Positions 6,368 to 13,378 of a stretch of DNA of 26,855 nucleotides are shown here, piece by piece. The notes beneath the pieces are model-generated. The model saw nothing but the letters and a program-made list of their open reading frames with translations. It did not search any database and was not told the DNA's origin. Both the position numbers and the translations under genes were made by a program. The DNA is from Clostridiales bacterium UBA1389 (GTDB taxonomy: Bacteria > Bacillota > Clostridia > Oscillospirales > CAG-382). The stretch is from NCBI GenBank assembly GCA_002305335.1, contig DBQR01000007.1, forward strand, positions 1 through 26,855, read 5' to 3'. The stretch's first letter is position 1; each line of letters begins with the position of its first letter.

Positions 6368-8140
6368 TTATTTTTTCCGTTTTCTCAGCTGTTCTATGTA
6401 GTCGGTAAGCCCCTCAAGGGGATTTTCCTTTATTTTTTCCTCCCCTTCCCGTATTTCCTTCTGCCTCTTAAGCTTTTCGATATATTCGTCCAGCACCTTC
6501 TGGGAATTGTCGTCAACCCCCTCCCGCTGCGCCATCGTCTTTACTATCGCGGAAATTTCGTTCTGGCTGAAATAGCCCTCCCGGGATATATCCGGCTGCT
6601 TACCCCCCTTGAAGTCTTCAAGGAAAAATTCAAACACCCTTTTGTTGAATTCGGTGATAAAATGATCCCCGGTAAGCTTCTGACAGGCATAGGGTCCCAA
6701 ATCGGGACGGGAAAGGATAATCCCCAAGATTTTTTCCTCGATGGTGGCGGCTGCCGAAAAGCGGACTTTGTCCTTGTTGGTCCTGTCGCCGAAACCCTGG
6801 ATTTCGGACAGGGCTTTTTCGGCAAACTTCTTCTTTTCGCTTCTGGTGCTTATCCTCTGCTGACGCTTTATGTCCTCCAGCAGCACTTCCTTCCCCACAC
6901 CCAGCTTTGCGGCGGCGGAGGAAGCATAAATCTCAAGCTCGGTTCCGGAATTTATAGTGGCCAAGTAAGCGCATACCTCCCTTGCCGCCATGGCCTTTTC
7001 GTCGGGGAGATTCAAGGCGTATTTCGATAAAATCTGATTTATTAGATACTCCGTCTGTCCTTCGGAACCGGTAAGCCGTCGCCTGAAGGCGTCCGCGCCG
7101 TACTTTTTGATAAATTCGTCGGGGTCTTTGGTTTCATCACCTAAATTAATAATTTTTACCGCCACCCCCACCTGATTCAGCTTGGATATGGCCTTTTCGG
7201 TGGCAAGCCTGCCGGCTTTGTCGATATCATAGGCAAGATACACCGTTTTTGCGATTCTCGAAATAATCCTTGCGTGGTCGTCGGTTATTGAAGTACCCAA
7301 GGTGGCGCAGGCGTTGGAAAACCCCGCCTGGTGGAGCATTACCGCGTCCACCGCCCCTTCGCAGAGGATTAACGACCCTTCCGAGGAATTCTTTGCTATA
7401 TTCAGCCCGAAGAGTATTTTGGATTTTTTGAAAGCCGGGGTGTCGGAGGTGTTTATGTACTTCCTTTCGTCATTTTCATTAAGCCGTCTTGCCGAAAAGG
7501 CGACGGGATTCCCCGTAAGGTCGAACACCGGGAACATAAGCCGGTTTCTGAAAATGTCGAAATAGGTATTGTTTTTGGAAACGCCCACAAGAAAGGCGGC
7601 CTTCATTTCGTCATCGGTAAAGCCCTTTTCCTTTAGGTGGGTATAAAGGTTGTCCCACCCGTCGGGGGCAAAGCCAATGCCGAACCGCTTGACCGTAAGG
7701 TTTGTAATGTCCCGCTTTTTTACGTATTCAAGGGCGGTCTTCCCCTTTTCTGTAAATAATCGGGAATGATAAAACCTTCCCGCCTCACGCATGGCTTCGA
7801 CGATGCGTTCCTTCTTAACCCGTACCGCCGGCGGGGAATAGCCGTTTTCCTCCTGAATGGGGACCCCCGCCCGGTTTGCCAGGAATTCCACCGCTTCGGG
7901 GTAATCCATCCCCTCCATGCGCATAACGAAGGAAACTACGTCTCCCCCCGTCTGGCAGCCGAAGCAGTAAAAGCTTTTGGATGCGGAAAACACGGTGAAG
8001 GAGGGGGTTTTTTCGGAATGGAAGGGGCAAAGCCCCACCATATTCGCCCCCGCCCGCTTAAGGGGGACATAGCGGTTTATTACTTCTTCAATGTCGTTTC
8101 TTTCCTTAACTTCCTCAAGAAAGGTTTTGGAAAATGCCAT
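6368..8140 (-). CDS. dnaG: DNA primase
   Basis: A 590-residue primase that makes RNA primers for replication. The N-terminal CHC2 zinc ribbon is complete: C38, H41, C59, C62 (CPFH and CFGC). The RNA polymerase/TOPRIM core includes FAPDGWDNL, RLMFPVFDLTGNPVAFSAR, the TOPRIM glutamate in LCEGAVDAVML, and the Asp pair in YLAYDIDKAG. The C-terminal region from about 430 onward is poorly conserved, as expected for the helicase-binding domain. The start ATG gives MAFSKTFLEEVKERNDIEEV, a typical DnaG N-terminus. It starts 13 bp after dgt and precedes rpoD. Confidence 0.97.
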   Translation of the reverse strand: MAFSKTFLEEVKERNDIEEVINRYVPLKRAGANMVGLCPFHSEKTPSFTVFSASKSFYCFGCQTGGDVVSFVMRMEGMDYPEAVEFLANRAGVPIQEENGYSPPAVRVKKERIVEAMREAGRFYHSRLFTEKGKTALEYVKKRDITNLTVKRFGIGFAPDGWDNLYTHLKEKGFTDDEMKAAFLVGVSKNNTYFDIFRNRLMFPVFDLTGNPVAFSARRLNENDERKYINTSDTPAFKKSKILFGLNIAKNSSEGSLILCEGAVDAVMLHQAGFSNACATLGTSITDDHARIISRIAKTVYLAYDIDKAGRLATEKAISKLNQVGVAVKIINLGDETKDPDEFIKKYGADAFRRRLTGSEGQTEYLINQILSKYALNLPDEKAMAAREVCAYLATINSGTELEIYASSAAAKLGVGKEVLLEDIKRQQRISTRSEKKKFAEKALSEIQGFGDRTNKDKVRFSAAATIEEKILGIILSRPDLGPYACQKLTGDHFITEFNKRVFEFFLEDFKGGKQPDISREGYFSQNEISAIVKTMAQREGVDDNSQKVLDEYIEKLKRQKEIREGEEKIKENPLEGLTDYIEQLRKRKK

Positions 8141-8153
8141 TTTTACTCCGTTT

Positions 8154-9134
8154 CTATTTGTACTGCCAGGCTTTGGGGATAAAAAGCTTGTCGAACAGCA
8201 TGAGGGCGAACCTGTCGGTCATACCCGCTATGTAGTCGCAGATCACCGTTTCGATCCCGTCATTTTCTATGTTGGAATAATATTCGCCGGGGAGTGTTTC
8301 GGGCTTTTTCATGTAGTATTCGAACAAAAAGGCAAGCATGTTTTCCACCTTTTCGTCCTCGCTTTTGGCGACGGGATTTTTATACACCGCCTCGAACATA
8401 AAGTCCCGAAGATTTGACGTGGCGGATTTATAGGGCTCGTCCATTCCGATATCCCCGTCGGACCCGTGGGAAATAACCGCATTCACCATGGCGGATATCC
8501 GCTTGGAGTGGGTCAAGCCCAGTATGTCGGTGCAGTCTTTCGGAATATCCCCTTCTTTAAGTATCCCCGCCCTTATTGCGTCGTCAATGTCATGATTGAT
8601 ATAGGCTATCCGGTCGGCAGCGGCCACAACCTGCCCTTCCCTGGTGGAGGGGAAACCGTTGGTGTGGTTTAAAATGCCGTCCCGCACCTCATAGGTCAGA
8701 TTCAGCTTTTCCAGAACGTCGGTTACCCTCAGACTTTGTTCGTTATGGCGGAAACCCTTTGAGCACAGGGAATTGAGCACCCTTTCCCCCGAATGGCCGA
8801 AGGGGGTATGCCCCAGGTCGTGCCCTAAAGCCGCCGCCTCGGTCAAGTCCTCGTTTAACGCCATGTCCCTGGCGATGGTGCGGGCAATCTGGGTAACCTC
8901 AAGGGTGTGGGTCAGCCTTGTCCGGTAGTGGTCACCTTCGGGAGCGACAAACACCTGCATCTTGTGCATAAGCCGCCGGAAGGCCTTCGAGTGGATTATC
9001 CTGTCCCTGTCCCGCATAAAGGGGGTCCGCATGGGACATTCCTCAACCGGAAACAGCCTTCCCTTTGTGTTTTGGGAAAGAAAGGCGTTTTTTGAAAGAT
9101 AGTTCCTTTCGATTTCATAAATTCTGTCTTTGAT
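8154..9134 (-). CDS. dgt: dGTPase-type HD-domain dNTP triphosphohydrolase, start codon unclear
   Basis: An HD-superfamily enzyme that hydrolyses dNTPs (classically dGTP) to nucleoside and triphosphate. Conserved motifs are MRTPFMRDRDRIIHSKAFRR, THTLEVTQIARTIA and HDLGHTPFGHSGE, with metal ligands H42 and the HD pair H71-D72 counted from the first ATG at 9032. The family N-terminus continues in frame upstream of that ATG: 9134-9033 encodes IKDRIYEIERNYLSKNAFLS and then QNTKGRLFPVEECP, the expected family pattern (IERxYLS, then GR and E-CP). This upstream frame has no ATG, GTG or TTG; a stop precedes it at 9161-9159. An AGGGGGG ribosome site lies 7 nt before an ATC at 9134. I therefore place the start at 9134 as an inference: either a rare AUC start, or a one-base T loss after a GTG at 9142. 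An ATG-only gene would be 8154-9032, lacking 34 conserved residues. Confidence 0.85.
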   Translation of the reverse strand: MKDRIYEIERNYLSKNAFLSQNTKGRLFPVEECPMRTPFMRDRDRIIHSKAFRRLMHKMQVFVAPEGDHYRTRLTHTLEVTQIARTIARDMALNEDLTEAAALGHDLGHTPFGHSGERVLNSLCSKGFRHNEQSLRVTDVLEKLNLTYEVRDGILNHTNGFPSTREGQVVAAADRIAYINHDIDDAIRAGILKEGDIPKDCTDILGLTHSKRISAMVNAVISHGSDGDIGMDEPYKSATSNLRDFMFEAVYKNPVAKSEDEKVENMLAFLFEYYMKKPETLPGEYYSNIENDGIETVICDYIAGMTDRFALMLFDKLFIPKAWQYK

Positions 9135-9149
9135 AAAACCACCCCCCTG

Positions 9150-9180
9150 ATTATATACTTATATTTCCGGATATCCACAA
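9150..9180 (-). promoter_or_regulatory. Candidate promoter for dgt-dnaG-rpoD-pheST
   Basis: On the minus strand, TATAAT at 9155-9150 has a weak TTGTGG at 9180-9175 with a long 19-bp spacer. A second TATAAT lies at 9235-9230 without a convincing -35. The -35 region overlaps TGTGGATAT (9179-9171), one base from the DnaA-box consensus TGTGGATAA. Which -10 is used cannot be decided by eye. Confidence 0.35.
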
Positions 9181-9316
9181 AAAAATAAAAAAAGCTTGCT
9201 TTTTTCCCGTTTTATCGGAATCGTTTATTATTATATACGCAATAAAAATTGAAAATCCTCTTTTTAAAGTAAAAATTAAAAATAATGTTATTAAATATTG
9301 TATTTTATGATTTATA

Positions 9317-9345
9317 TTGAAATTTGTATAACCCCATGATATAAT
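9317..9345 (+). promoter_or_regulatory. Sigma-A promoter of the rightward DUF5685 operon
   Basis: TTGAAA (9317-9322), a 17-bp spacer and TATAAT (9340-9345), with TG at 9337-9338 as an extended -10. Transcription would start near 9352, about 28 nt before the ATG at 9380. The AGGGGAAG ribosome site sits in between. The spacing is ideal and the surroundings are very AT-rich, so this is a strong call. Confidence 0.88.
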
Positions 9346-9379
9346 AGGATGTTAAACTACGACTATAAAGGGGAAGTAA

Positions 9380-10249
9380 ATGTTCGGTTACATAAAGCCG
9401 GTTCAGAGCGAGCTGCTGGTTAAGGAAAACGAATTTTACAAAGCGGTTTACTGCGGCCTCTGCAAGGAAGGCGGCAGGAAAATCTCCCGCCTTACAAGGT
9501 TTTTCCTTAATCAGGACTTTGTGTTTCTGTGCATCGTCAGGATGGCGGTGGAGGGGGAAAAGACCTCGTCGAAAATAAAACGCTGCCCCTACTGCCTGAA
9601 GAAAAAATGCATGGTGTGCGAAAGCCGGTCCCTTATATACACCGCGGCCGCCTTCGGAATTCTCCTTTACTACAAGTTCCTGGACGACTACCGGGATTCA
9701 AAGGGCATAAAAAAGCTGATTTATAGAATCTGTCTCCTGTTTGCCGGCCGTATAAAAAAACGTTCGTCAAAACTTTACCCCCTGCTTGACGGTCAGGTGA
9801 GCGCCTCCCTTGAAAAGCTTTACGGCCTTGAAAAATCAAACTGTGCCTCTCCGGACATGGCTGCCGACTGCTTTGCCAAAGTCACCGGCATAGTGGCAAG
9901 CGGGAACACCGAAGGGGAAAACCGGGAAATCCTTGAGGAATGCGGCTACCATATCGGAAGATATATTTATCTTATAGACGCCTTTGAGGATTCCGAAAGG
10001 GATTACGAAAAGGGAAACTATAATGTGCTGAATTTGTATTATTCCTCCCCCGAAGAGGTATATAATTCAAGGGATATAATCCGGACCACCCTGAACGATT
10101 CGATAATGGCCTTCTGCCGTGCCTATGAAAAATCCGGCGGCAGCAGCCTTGACAATCTCATCTACAACACCGCCCAGTTAGGCTCAAAGGCGGCTTTTGA
10201 AAAAAGCCTTTTGAAGCTTAAGGGAAATTCCCATAACACAGAAAGGTAA
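9380..10249 (+). CDS. DUF5685 family protein with Cys motifs and paired Asp motifs
   Basis: A 289-residue protein whose start (MFGYIKPVQSEL), YCGLC motif and overall layout match DUF5685, a family without known function. Visible features: C25 and C28 (YCGLC); C69, C72, C77 and C80 (CPYCLKKKCMVC), suggesting a zinc or other metal site; a mostly helical body; D102-D103-x-x-D106 (LDDYRDS); and D200-x3-D204-x3-D208 followed by KGNYNVL. From memory, the second motif is conserved in distant DUF5685 members. The two Asp motifs recall the DDxxD and DxxxD metal-binding pair of squalene/phytoene-synthase-type enzymes; this is my inference only. There is no signal peptide, and the hydrophobic stretches are too short and mixed to call membrane spans. 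It is the first gene behind a strong promoter, 5 bp before the J-domain gene. Confidence 0.85.
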   Translation: MFGYIKPVQSELLVKENEFYKAVYCGLCKEGGRKISRLTRFFLNQDFVFLCIVRMAVEGEKTSSKIKRCPYCLKKKCMVCESRSLIYTAAAFGILLYYKFLDDYRDSKGIKKLIYRICLLFAGRIKKRSSKLYPLLDGQVSASLEKLYGLEKSNCASPDMAADCFAKVTGIVASGNTEGENREILEECGYHIGRYIYLIDAFEDSERDYEKGNYNVLNLYYSSPEEVYNSRDIIRTTLNDSIMAFCRAYEKSGGSSLDNLIYNTAQLGSKAAFEKSLLKLKGNSHNTER

Positions 10250-10254
10250 AGCCA

Positions 10255-10830
10255 ATGACTGACCCCTATAAAGTTTTAGGCGTTTCCCCCGACGCCACCG
10301 ACGAGGAAATCAAAAAGGCGTACCGGAATCTTGCCAAAAAGTACCACCCAGACAACTATGTGGACAACCCCCTTTCCGACCTTGCTTCCGATAAAATGAA
10401 GGAAATAAACGAGGCATACGGGGAAATCCAGAGACTGCGTTCGGGGGGGAGCGGCAATACCTCATCCGGCAGCGAAGGCTACGGACAGGAAAGCAGCCTG
10501 TATAAAATCCGCCGCCTTATCCAGCAGGGGAGATATTCCGAAGCCGAAATCTACCTTGAACGGGAACCCAACAAGAATACCGCCGAATGGCACTACCTTA
10601 CGGGTATAATCTATGCCCACAAGGGCTGGCTGTTAGAGGGGCGGAACCATATCGAAACCGCCTGCCGCATGGACCCGTCGAACCCCGAATATCAGATATC
10701 CCTTCAGAAGCTTTCGCAAGGAGCGGCTTCCTCCCCCTTCAACACCTCGCAAACCGCCACAAGCTGTTCGGGCTGCGATATCTGTATGGGTTTGATGTGC
10801 CTTGATATGATCTGCGGCTGTATGAGGTAG
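10255..10830 (+). CDS. J-domain protein with TPR-like region and Cys-rich C-terminus
   Basis: A 191-residue protein with a clear N-terminal J domain at about 1-63 (DPYKVLGV, DEEIKKAYRNLAKKYHPDNY). The HPD tripeptide at 31-33, needed to stimulate Hsp70 ATPase, is intact. A Gly/Ser linker (64-80) leads to a helical stretch at about 82-155 that reads like two TPR units (QGRYSEAEIYLE, EGRNHIETACRMDPSNPEYQ). The last 21 residues are Cys-rich: C171, C174, C177, C182, C187 and C189. This is not DnaJ itself, since the Gly/Phe region, four CxxCxGxG repeats and substrate domain are absent. The Cys tail could bind a metal or be modified; this is unknown. It starts 5 bp after the DUF5685 gene and ends 2 bp before the membrane protein, so the three are probably translated together. 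Confidence 0.88.
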   Translation: MTDPYKVLGVSPDATDEEIKKAYRNLAKKYHPDNYVDNPLSDLASDKMKEINEAYGEIQRLRSGGSGNTSSGSEGYGQESSLYKIRRLIQQGRYSEAEIYLEREPNKNTAEWHYLTGIIYAHKGWLLEGRNHIETACRMDPSNPEYQISLQKLSQGAASSPFNTSQTATSCSGCDICMGLMCLDMICGCMR

Positions 10831-10832
10831 GC

Positions 10833-11342
10833 ATGAACAGAAGGAGCAAAACCATTGCCCTGTCGGGGGTGCTTTCGGCTGCCGCGGTAATAATAATGTC
10901 CTTCGGCAACATTATCTCCGCCCTTTCCATGTCGGCGGCCTTCGCCGCAGGCTTTGCGGTGGTGGTGGCAATGATCGAACTTGACCTTTCCGCCGCTTTG
11001 GGGGTATATGCGGTGTCGGGGGTATTGGCGTTTACCCTGCTTCCCGACAAAAACATCGCCATAACCTTTATATTCTACGGCGGAATCTACCCCATTCTCA
11101 AATCCTTCTGCGAAAGGATAAAAAATAAGATACTCTCCTGGGTCATGAAATGGATTGTTTCCAACATCCTCCTGACCGTAATCATCTGGCTGGGAAGATA
11201 CTTCGTAGTCGCCGGCGACGATCCGCTGGGCTTCGAAATCTGGATATATTTACTGGGCAACTTCATATTTTTCGCCTTTGACCTTGCATTAACCATGATA
11301 ATAACCAAATACTATATTTTGTTCAGAAACCGAAAAAAATAA
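10833..11342 (+). CDS. Multi-pass membrane protein, possibly ECF S-component-like
   Basis: A 169-residue, very hydrophobic protein with five or six likely membrane segments: about 7-30, 32-50, 52-70, 75-90, 108-128 and 138-162. It has a short basic N-terminus (MNRRSKTIAL) and basic C-terminus (FRNRKK). The compact size, helix pattern and motifs such as ALSGVLSAAAVIIMSFG, MIELDLSAALGVY and FYGGIYPILKSFCERI resemble substrate-binding S components of ECF transporters. I cannot name a specific family, and no ECF A/T genes are present. The ATG lies 2 bp after the J-domain stop, so it is the third gene of this small operon, followed 19 bp later by yicC. Confidence 0.78.
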   Translation: MNRRSKTIALSGVLSAAAVIIMSFGNIISALSMSAAFAAGFAVVVAMIELDLSAALGVYAVSGVLAFTLLPDKNIAITFIFYGGIYPILKSFCERIKNKILSWVMKWIVSNILLTVIIWLGRYFVVAGDDPLGFEIWIYLLGNFIFFAFDLALTMIITKYYILFRNRKK

Positions 11343-11361
11343 GAAGGAATGGAAAAATAAC

Positions 11362-12240
11362 ATGATAAGAAGCATGACCGGTTATGGCCGCCATAAGGAT
11401 TATATAGCCGGTAACGACATAACGGTGGAGGTAAAGTCGGTTAATTCCCGCTACCTGGACCTGAGCATCAAGTTAAGCCGCATGTATATTTCCCTTGAAG
11501 ACAAGCTGAAGCAGTTGGCGTCAAACTATATCACCCGGGGGAAGATTGACATTTTCGTGTCCATCGAATGCACCGAAGGGGACAAGGTGGAACTTTCCCT
11601 CAACCGGGACTATCTGGAAGGCTTTCTTAAAACCCTTGAAACCATAAAGAGCGACTATCGTATTGCCGGGGAGGTTGACTTAAGACTTGTTTCCTTAAAA
11701 CCGGAGGTATTTCTGGTAAGAAAAGCCGACGAGGATATGGATTCGATCTGGCAGGGTCTCAAACCCGTCGCCGAAGCCGCCCTTGCCAACCATCTTGCCA
11801 TGCGGGAAAACGAAGGGGCGAAATTAAGAAAGGACCTGCTTACCAGACTTGAAACCCTTGAGCTAATAAGGGAAAAGCTCCTTGAGCTGGCTCCCGTTTC
11901 CGTAAGGGAATACAACGAAAAAATGAAGGAACGGATAAGAAACATCCTTGACGGGGCAGCGGTTGACGAATCCAGGTTAATGACCGAGTGCGCTGTCTAT
12001 GCCGACAAATGTGACGTCACCGAGGAACTGGTGAGATTAAAAAGCCACTTTGAGCAGTTTCGGGAATTGCTTGACGAATCCGTGCCGGTAGGCAGAAAAA
12101 TGGACTTTCTGGTTCAGGAAATGAACCGGGAGGTTAACACCACCGGCTCGAAATGCTGCGATGCCGAAATGGCAAAGCTGGTCATAGAAGCAAAGGCCGA
12201 GCTTGAAAAAATACGGGAACAGATACAGAATATCGAATAA
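11362..12240 (+). CDS. yicC: YicC/YloC family endoribonuclease
   Basis: A 292-residue protein with both family hallmarks: the N-terminal MIRSMTGYGR with VEVKSVNSRYLD, and the C-terminal KMDFLVQEMNREVNTTGSK ending in a helical AELEKIREQIQN. Length is normal. Members cleave RNA and in E. coli and B. subtilis affect small-RNA decay and mRNA turnover; they act in the cytosol. Here it opens the classical Firmicutes string yicC-remA-gmk-rpoZ. It is 19 bp after the membrane protein gene. No separate promoter is obvious, so it probably shares the transcript that begins near 9352. Confidence 0.95.
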   Translation: MIRSMTGYGRHKDYIAGNDITVEVKSVNSRYLDLSIKLSRMYISLEDKLKQLASNYITRGKIDIFVSIECTEGDKVELSLNRDYLEGFLKTLETIKSDYRIAGEVDLRLVSLKPEVFLVRKADEDMDSIWQGLKPVAEAALANHLAMRENEGAKLRKDLLTRLETLELIREKLLELAPVSVREYNEKMKERIRNILDGAAVDESRLMTECAVYADKCDVTEELVRLKSHFEQFRELLDESVPVGRKMDFLVQEMNREVNTTGSKCCDAEMAKLVIEAKAELEKIREQIQNIE

Positions 12241-12257
12241 TTAAGGACGGATATAAA

Positions 12258-12497
12258 ATGAAATTCGTTGACATTGGCTTCGGCAACACGGTAAACACCC
12301 AAAGGGTTATAGGCGTGGTTTCTCCCGACTCCCTTCCGGTACGCCGCCTTATACAGGACGCCAAAAACATAAACCGGGTTATCGACGTTTCCTGCGGCAA
12401 AAAGACAAGGGCGGTTATTATAACCGACAGCGAGCATATCATTCTGTCGGCGGAGGAAGTCAATGTAATAGCCGAAAGGATGAATTCCCAACAATGA
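12258..12497 (+). CDS. remA: RemA/DUF370 family DNA-binding regulator
   Basis: A 79-residue protein matching DUF370/RemA over its whole length: MKFVDIGFGNTV, RVIGVVSPDSLPVRRLIQDA and GKKTRAVIITDSEHIILS. In Bacillus subtilis RemA is a DNA-binding activator of matrix and osmoprotection genes. Its place between yicC and gmk is conserved in Firmicutes. Its role in this organism is unknown. Its stop overlaps the gmk start (ATGA), so the two are translationally coupled. GGACGGA upstream serves as ribosome site. Confidence 0.94.
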   Translation: MKFVDIGFGNTVNTQRVIGVVSPDSLPVRRLIQDAKNINRVIDVSCGKKTRAVIITDSEHIILSAEEVNVIAERMNSQQ

Positions 12498-13096
12498 ACA
12501 AGGGGCTTTTGATTGTAATTTCGGGTCCCGCCGGGGTGGGAAAGGGAACCGTCATTAAAAAACTTCTGGAAAAGGAAGACTATGTTTATTCGGTTTCGGT
12601 AACCACCCGGAAACCCAGACCGGGGGAAGCCGACGGGGTGAGCTATTACTTTGTCGGCAAAGAGGAATTCCAAAAGAAAATAAATACCGGGGAAATGCTG
12701 GAATACGCCGAATATGTGGGAAACTTCTACGGCACCCCCAGGTCCTTCGTAACCCGGATGCTGGACCAGGGCAAAAACGTGGTGCTGGAAATCGACACCG
12801 CCGGAGCCCTTCAGATAAAACGGCAGATGCCGGACGCTTTGCTGGTATTTATATCCCCCCCTTCAATGGAGGATCTGGAACAACGCCTGAGGGGACGGGG
12901 GACCGAGGACGAGGCCAGCATCGAAAAGCGGCTTGACGCCGCCAAAAAGGAATTAGCCCTGATAAGCAAATATGATTATGTGGTTATAAACGACGACAAC
13001 GAGTGGGAAAAAACCGCAAATGAAATAGAATCCATCGTTTCGGCCGAAAAGCATTCGGTGAAACGGAGAACCATTACCAAACCCGAATTAAAATGA
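12494..13096 (+). CDS. gmk: Guanylate kinase
   Basis: A 200-residue guanylate kinase (GMP + ATP to GDP + ADP), essential in guanine nucleotide and (p)ppGpp metabolism. The P-loop is SGPAGVGKGTV at 10-20. The GMP-binding signature follows: VSVTTRKPRPGEADGVSYYF, then MLEYAEYVGNFYGTP. The helical lid has LRGRGTEDEASIEKRL. The adenine-contact strand YDYVVINDD is present. Length is typical. It overlaps remA by 4 bp and is followed 16 bp later by rpoZ, the usual order. Confidence 0.97.
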   Translation: MNKGLLIVISGPAGVGKGTVIKKLLEKEDYVYSVSVTTRKPRPGEADGVSYYFVGKEEFQKKINTGEMLEYAEYVGNFYGTPRSFVTRMLDQGKNVVLEIDTAGALQIKRQMPDALLVFISPPSMEDLEQRLRGRGTEDEASIEKRLDAAKKELALISKYDYVVINDDNEWEKTANEIESIVSAEKHSVKRRTITKPELK

Positions 13097-13112
13097 AAAA
13101 GGAGTAGAAACA

Positions 13113-13373
13113 ATGCTTTATCCTTCAGTTCAGCAGCTTACCAACAATAAAATCAACCGCTATGCGCTGGTTATCGCCACCGCCAAAGGGGCAAGGATTA
13201 TAACCGACAAGACGGTCAGGGAAAGGGAAGAAGCGGAAATGCGCCGAGATACCAAGGAATCCAAACCCGTCCTTACCCCCGACAGCGTCAACGAAAAGGC
13301 GGTTTCGATAACCATAGATAAGATGTTAAGCGGGGAATTCAAAATCAGGCTTAACAAAGATATCAGTAAATAA
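13113..13373 (+). CDS. rpoZ: RNA polymerase omega subunit
   Basis: An 86-residue omega subunit, assigned by family pattern (MLYPSVQQL, NRYALVIATAKGARIITDK, then KAVSITIDKMLSGEFKI) and by position directly after gmk. Omega helps fold and stabilise the beta-prime subunit and takes part in ppGpp response in some bacteria. The AAGGAG ribosome site is well placed. The usual next gene, coaBC/dfp, is absent; priA follows after only 5 bp. Confidence 0.92.
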   Translation: MLYPSVQQLTNNKINRYALVIATAKGARIITDKTVREREEAEMRRDTKESKPVLTPDSVNEKAVSITIDKMLSGEFKIRLNKDISK

Positions 13374-13378
13374 ATAAA

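Noticed and set aside
8996..9178. 60-residue minus-strand frame upstream of dgt starting at GTG 9178
   Set aside because: It is out of frame with the conserved dGTPase N-terminus encoded by the same bases; it matters only as support for the possible single-base frameshift.
9187..9210. Terminator between the two divergent operons
   Set aside because: Both operons point away from this site, so a terminator would have no upstream gene to serve; the stem is A/T-only apart from one or two G-C pairs. It is kept only as a possible leader element.
12182..12673. 163-residue minus-strand frame across yicC, remA and gmk
   Set aside because: It crosses three well-supported genes and shows no domain or ribosome site.
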